A stretch of DNA of 64,000 nt, from the NCBI GenBank assembly GCA_034670025.1, contig JAXMOE010000004.1, positions 124,001-188,000 on the forward strand. Reading direction: 5' to 3'. Within the stretch, counting starts at the first letter, position 1, and every line of letters starts with the position of its first letter. Positions 63,049 to 64,000 of this stretch are shown piece by piece. The notes below the pieces were generated by a model. It saw nothing but the letters and a program-made list of their open reading frames with translations. It did not search any database and was not told the origin of the DNA. The translations under genes and the position numbers were made by a program. Origin of the DNA: PGYR01 sp034670025. Its GTDB lineage: Bacteria > Bacteroidota > Ignavibacteria > Kapaibacteriales > UBA2268.

Positions 63049-64000
<952 letters not shown>

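Overview
This is an AT-rich bacterial chromosome segment from the Bacteroidota/Chlorobiota (FCB) group. The signs are several proteins with C-termini resembling type IX secretion signals, a TonB-dependent receptor next to imelysin and DUF4856 lipoproteins, few recognisable Shine-Dalgarno sequences, -7 boxes of the TAnnTTTG type used in this group, and a tmRNA whose inferred tag ends AMAA as I recall for Chlorobium. An Ignavibacteria- or Kapabacteria-like lineage is my best guess, but this is inference. No phage, plasmid or CRISPR array is visible.

Layout. 1-11.6 kb: an ELW-repeat-like protein cut by the window edge, a YeiH-type transporter, two paralogous hypothetical envelope proteins, asnS, a DUF2975/XRE pair whose DUF2975 gene carries an in-frame amber codon, two hydrolases, ribD, a beta-barrel-like protein, a Tyr-less SDR and a DUF559 nuclease-like protein. 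11.6-17.8 kb: three consecutive TPR-transmembrane-adenylate cyclase paralogues. 17.8-23 kb: YifB/ComM ATPase, a GDPD phosphodiesterase and a large TolB-propeller/M28/PDZ peptidase. 23.2-30.3 kb: a probable metal uptake locus (two DUF4856 lipoproteins, imelysin, HTTM protein, TonB receptor). 30.4-41.6 kb: purH, a small ribosomal-protein operon (55-aa unknown, rpmE, rpsR), an MBL hydrolase, PpiD-like foldase, hpnC-hpnD, a lone nuoE, a degenerate rhomboid and an ABC exporter pair. 41.6-49.8 kb (minus strand): an S74/beta-roll surface protein with a T9SS-type partner, slipin-NfeD, a GIY-YIG gene embedded between direct copies of a hairpin-rich repeat, a DUF1801 protein, a zinc/cadmium exporter and a solute-binding lipoprotein. 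49.9-64 kb: pyrG with an alternative GlmU-like enzyme, tmRNA, an HDAC-family/degenerate M48/DUF4870 operon, arginase-family hydrolase, a 1409-aa secreted subtilase, pckA, and the end of an rRNA operon (5S and the 3' part of 23S, minus strand).

Most of the window is core metabolism and envelope biology. The least ordinary elements are the repeat-flanked GIY-YIG gene, the cyclase triplet whose middle member lacks the transition-state arginine, the amber-interrupted DUF2975 gene, and two pseudoenzymes (M48-like with HGxxH, rhomboid without its serine) kept in tight operons. All family assignments are from reading the sequence; no search was run.
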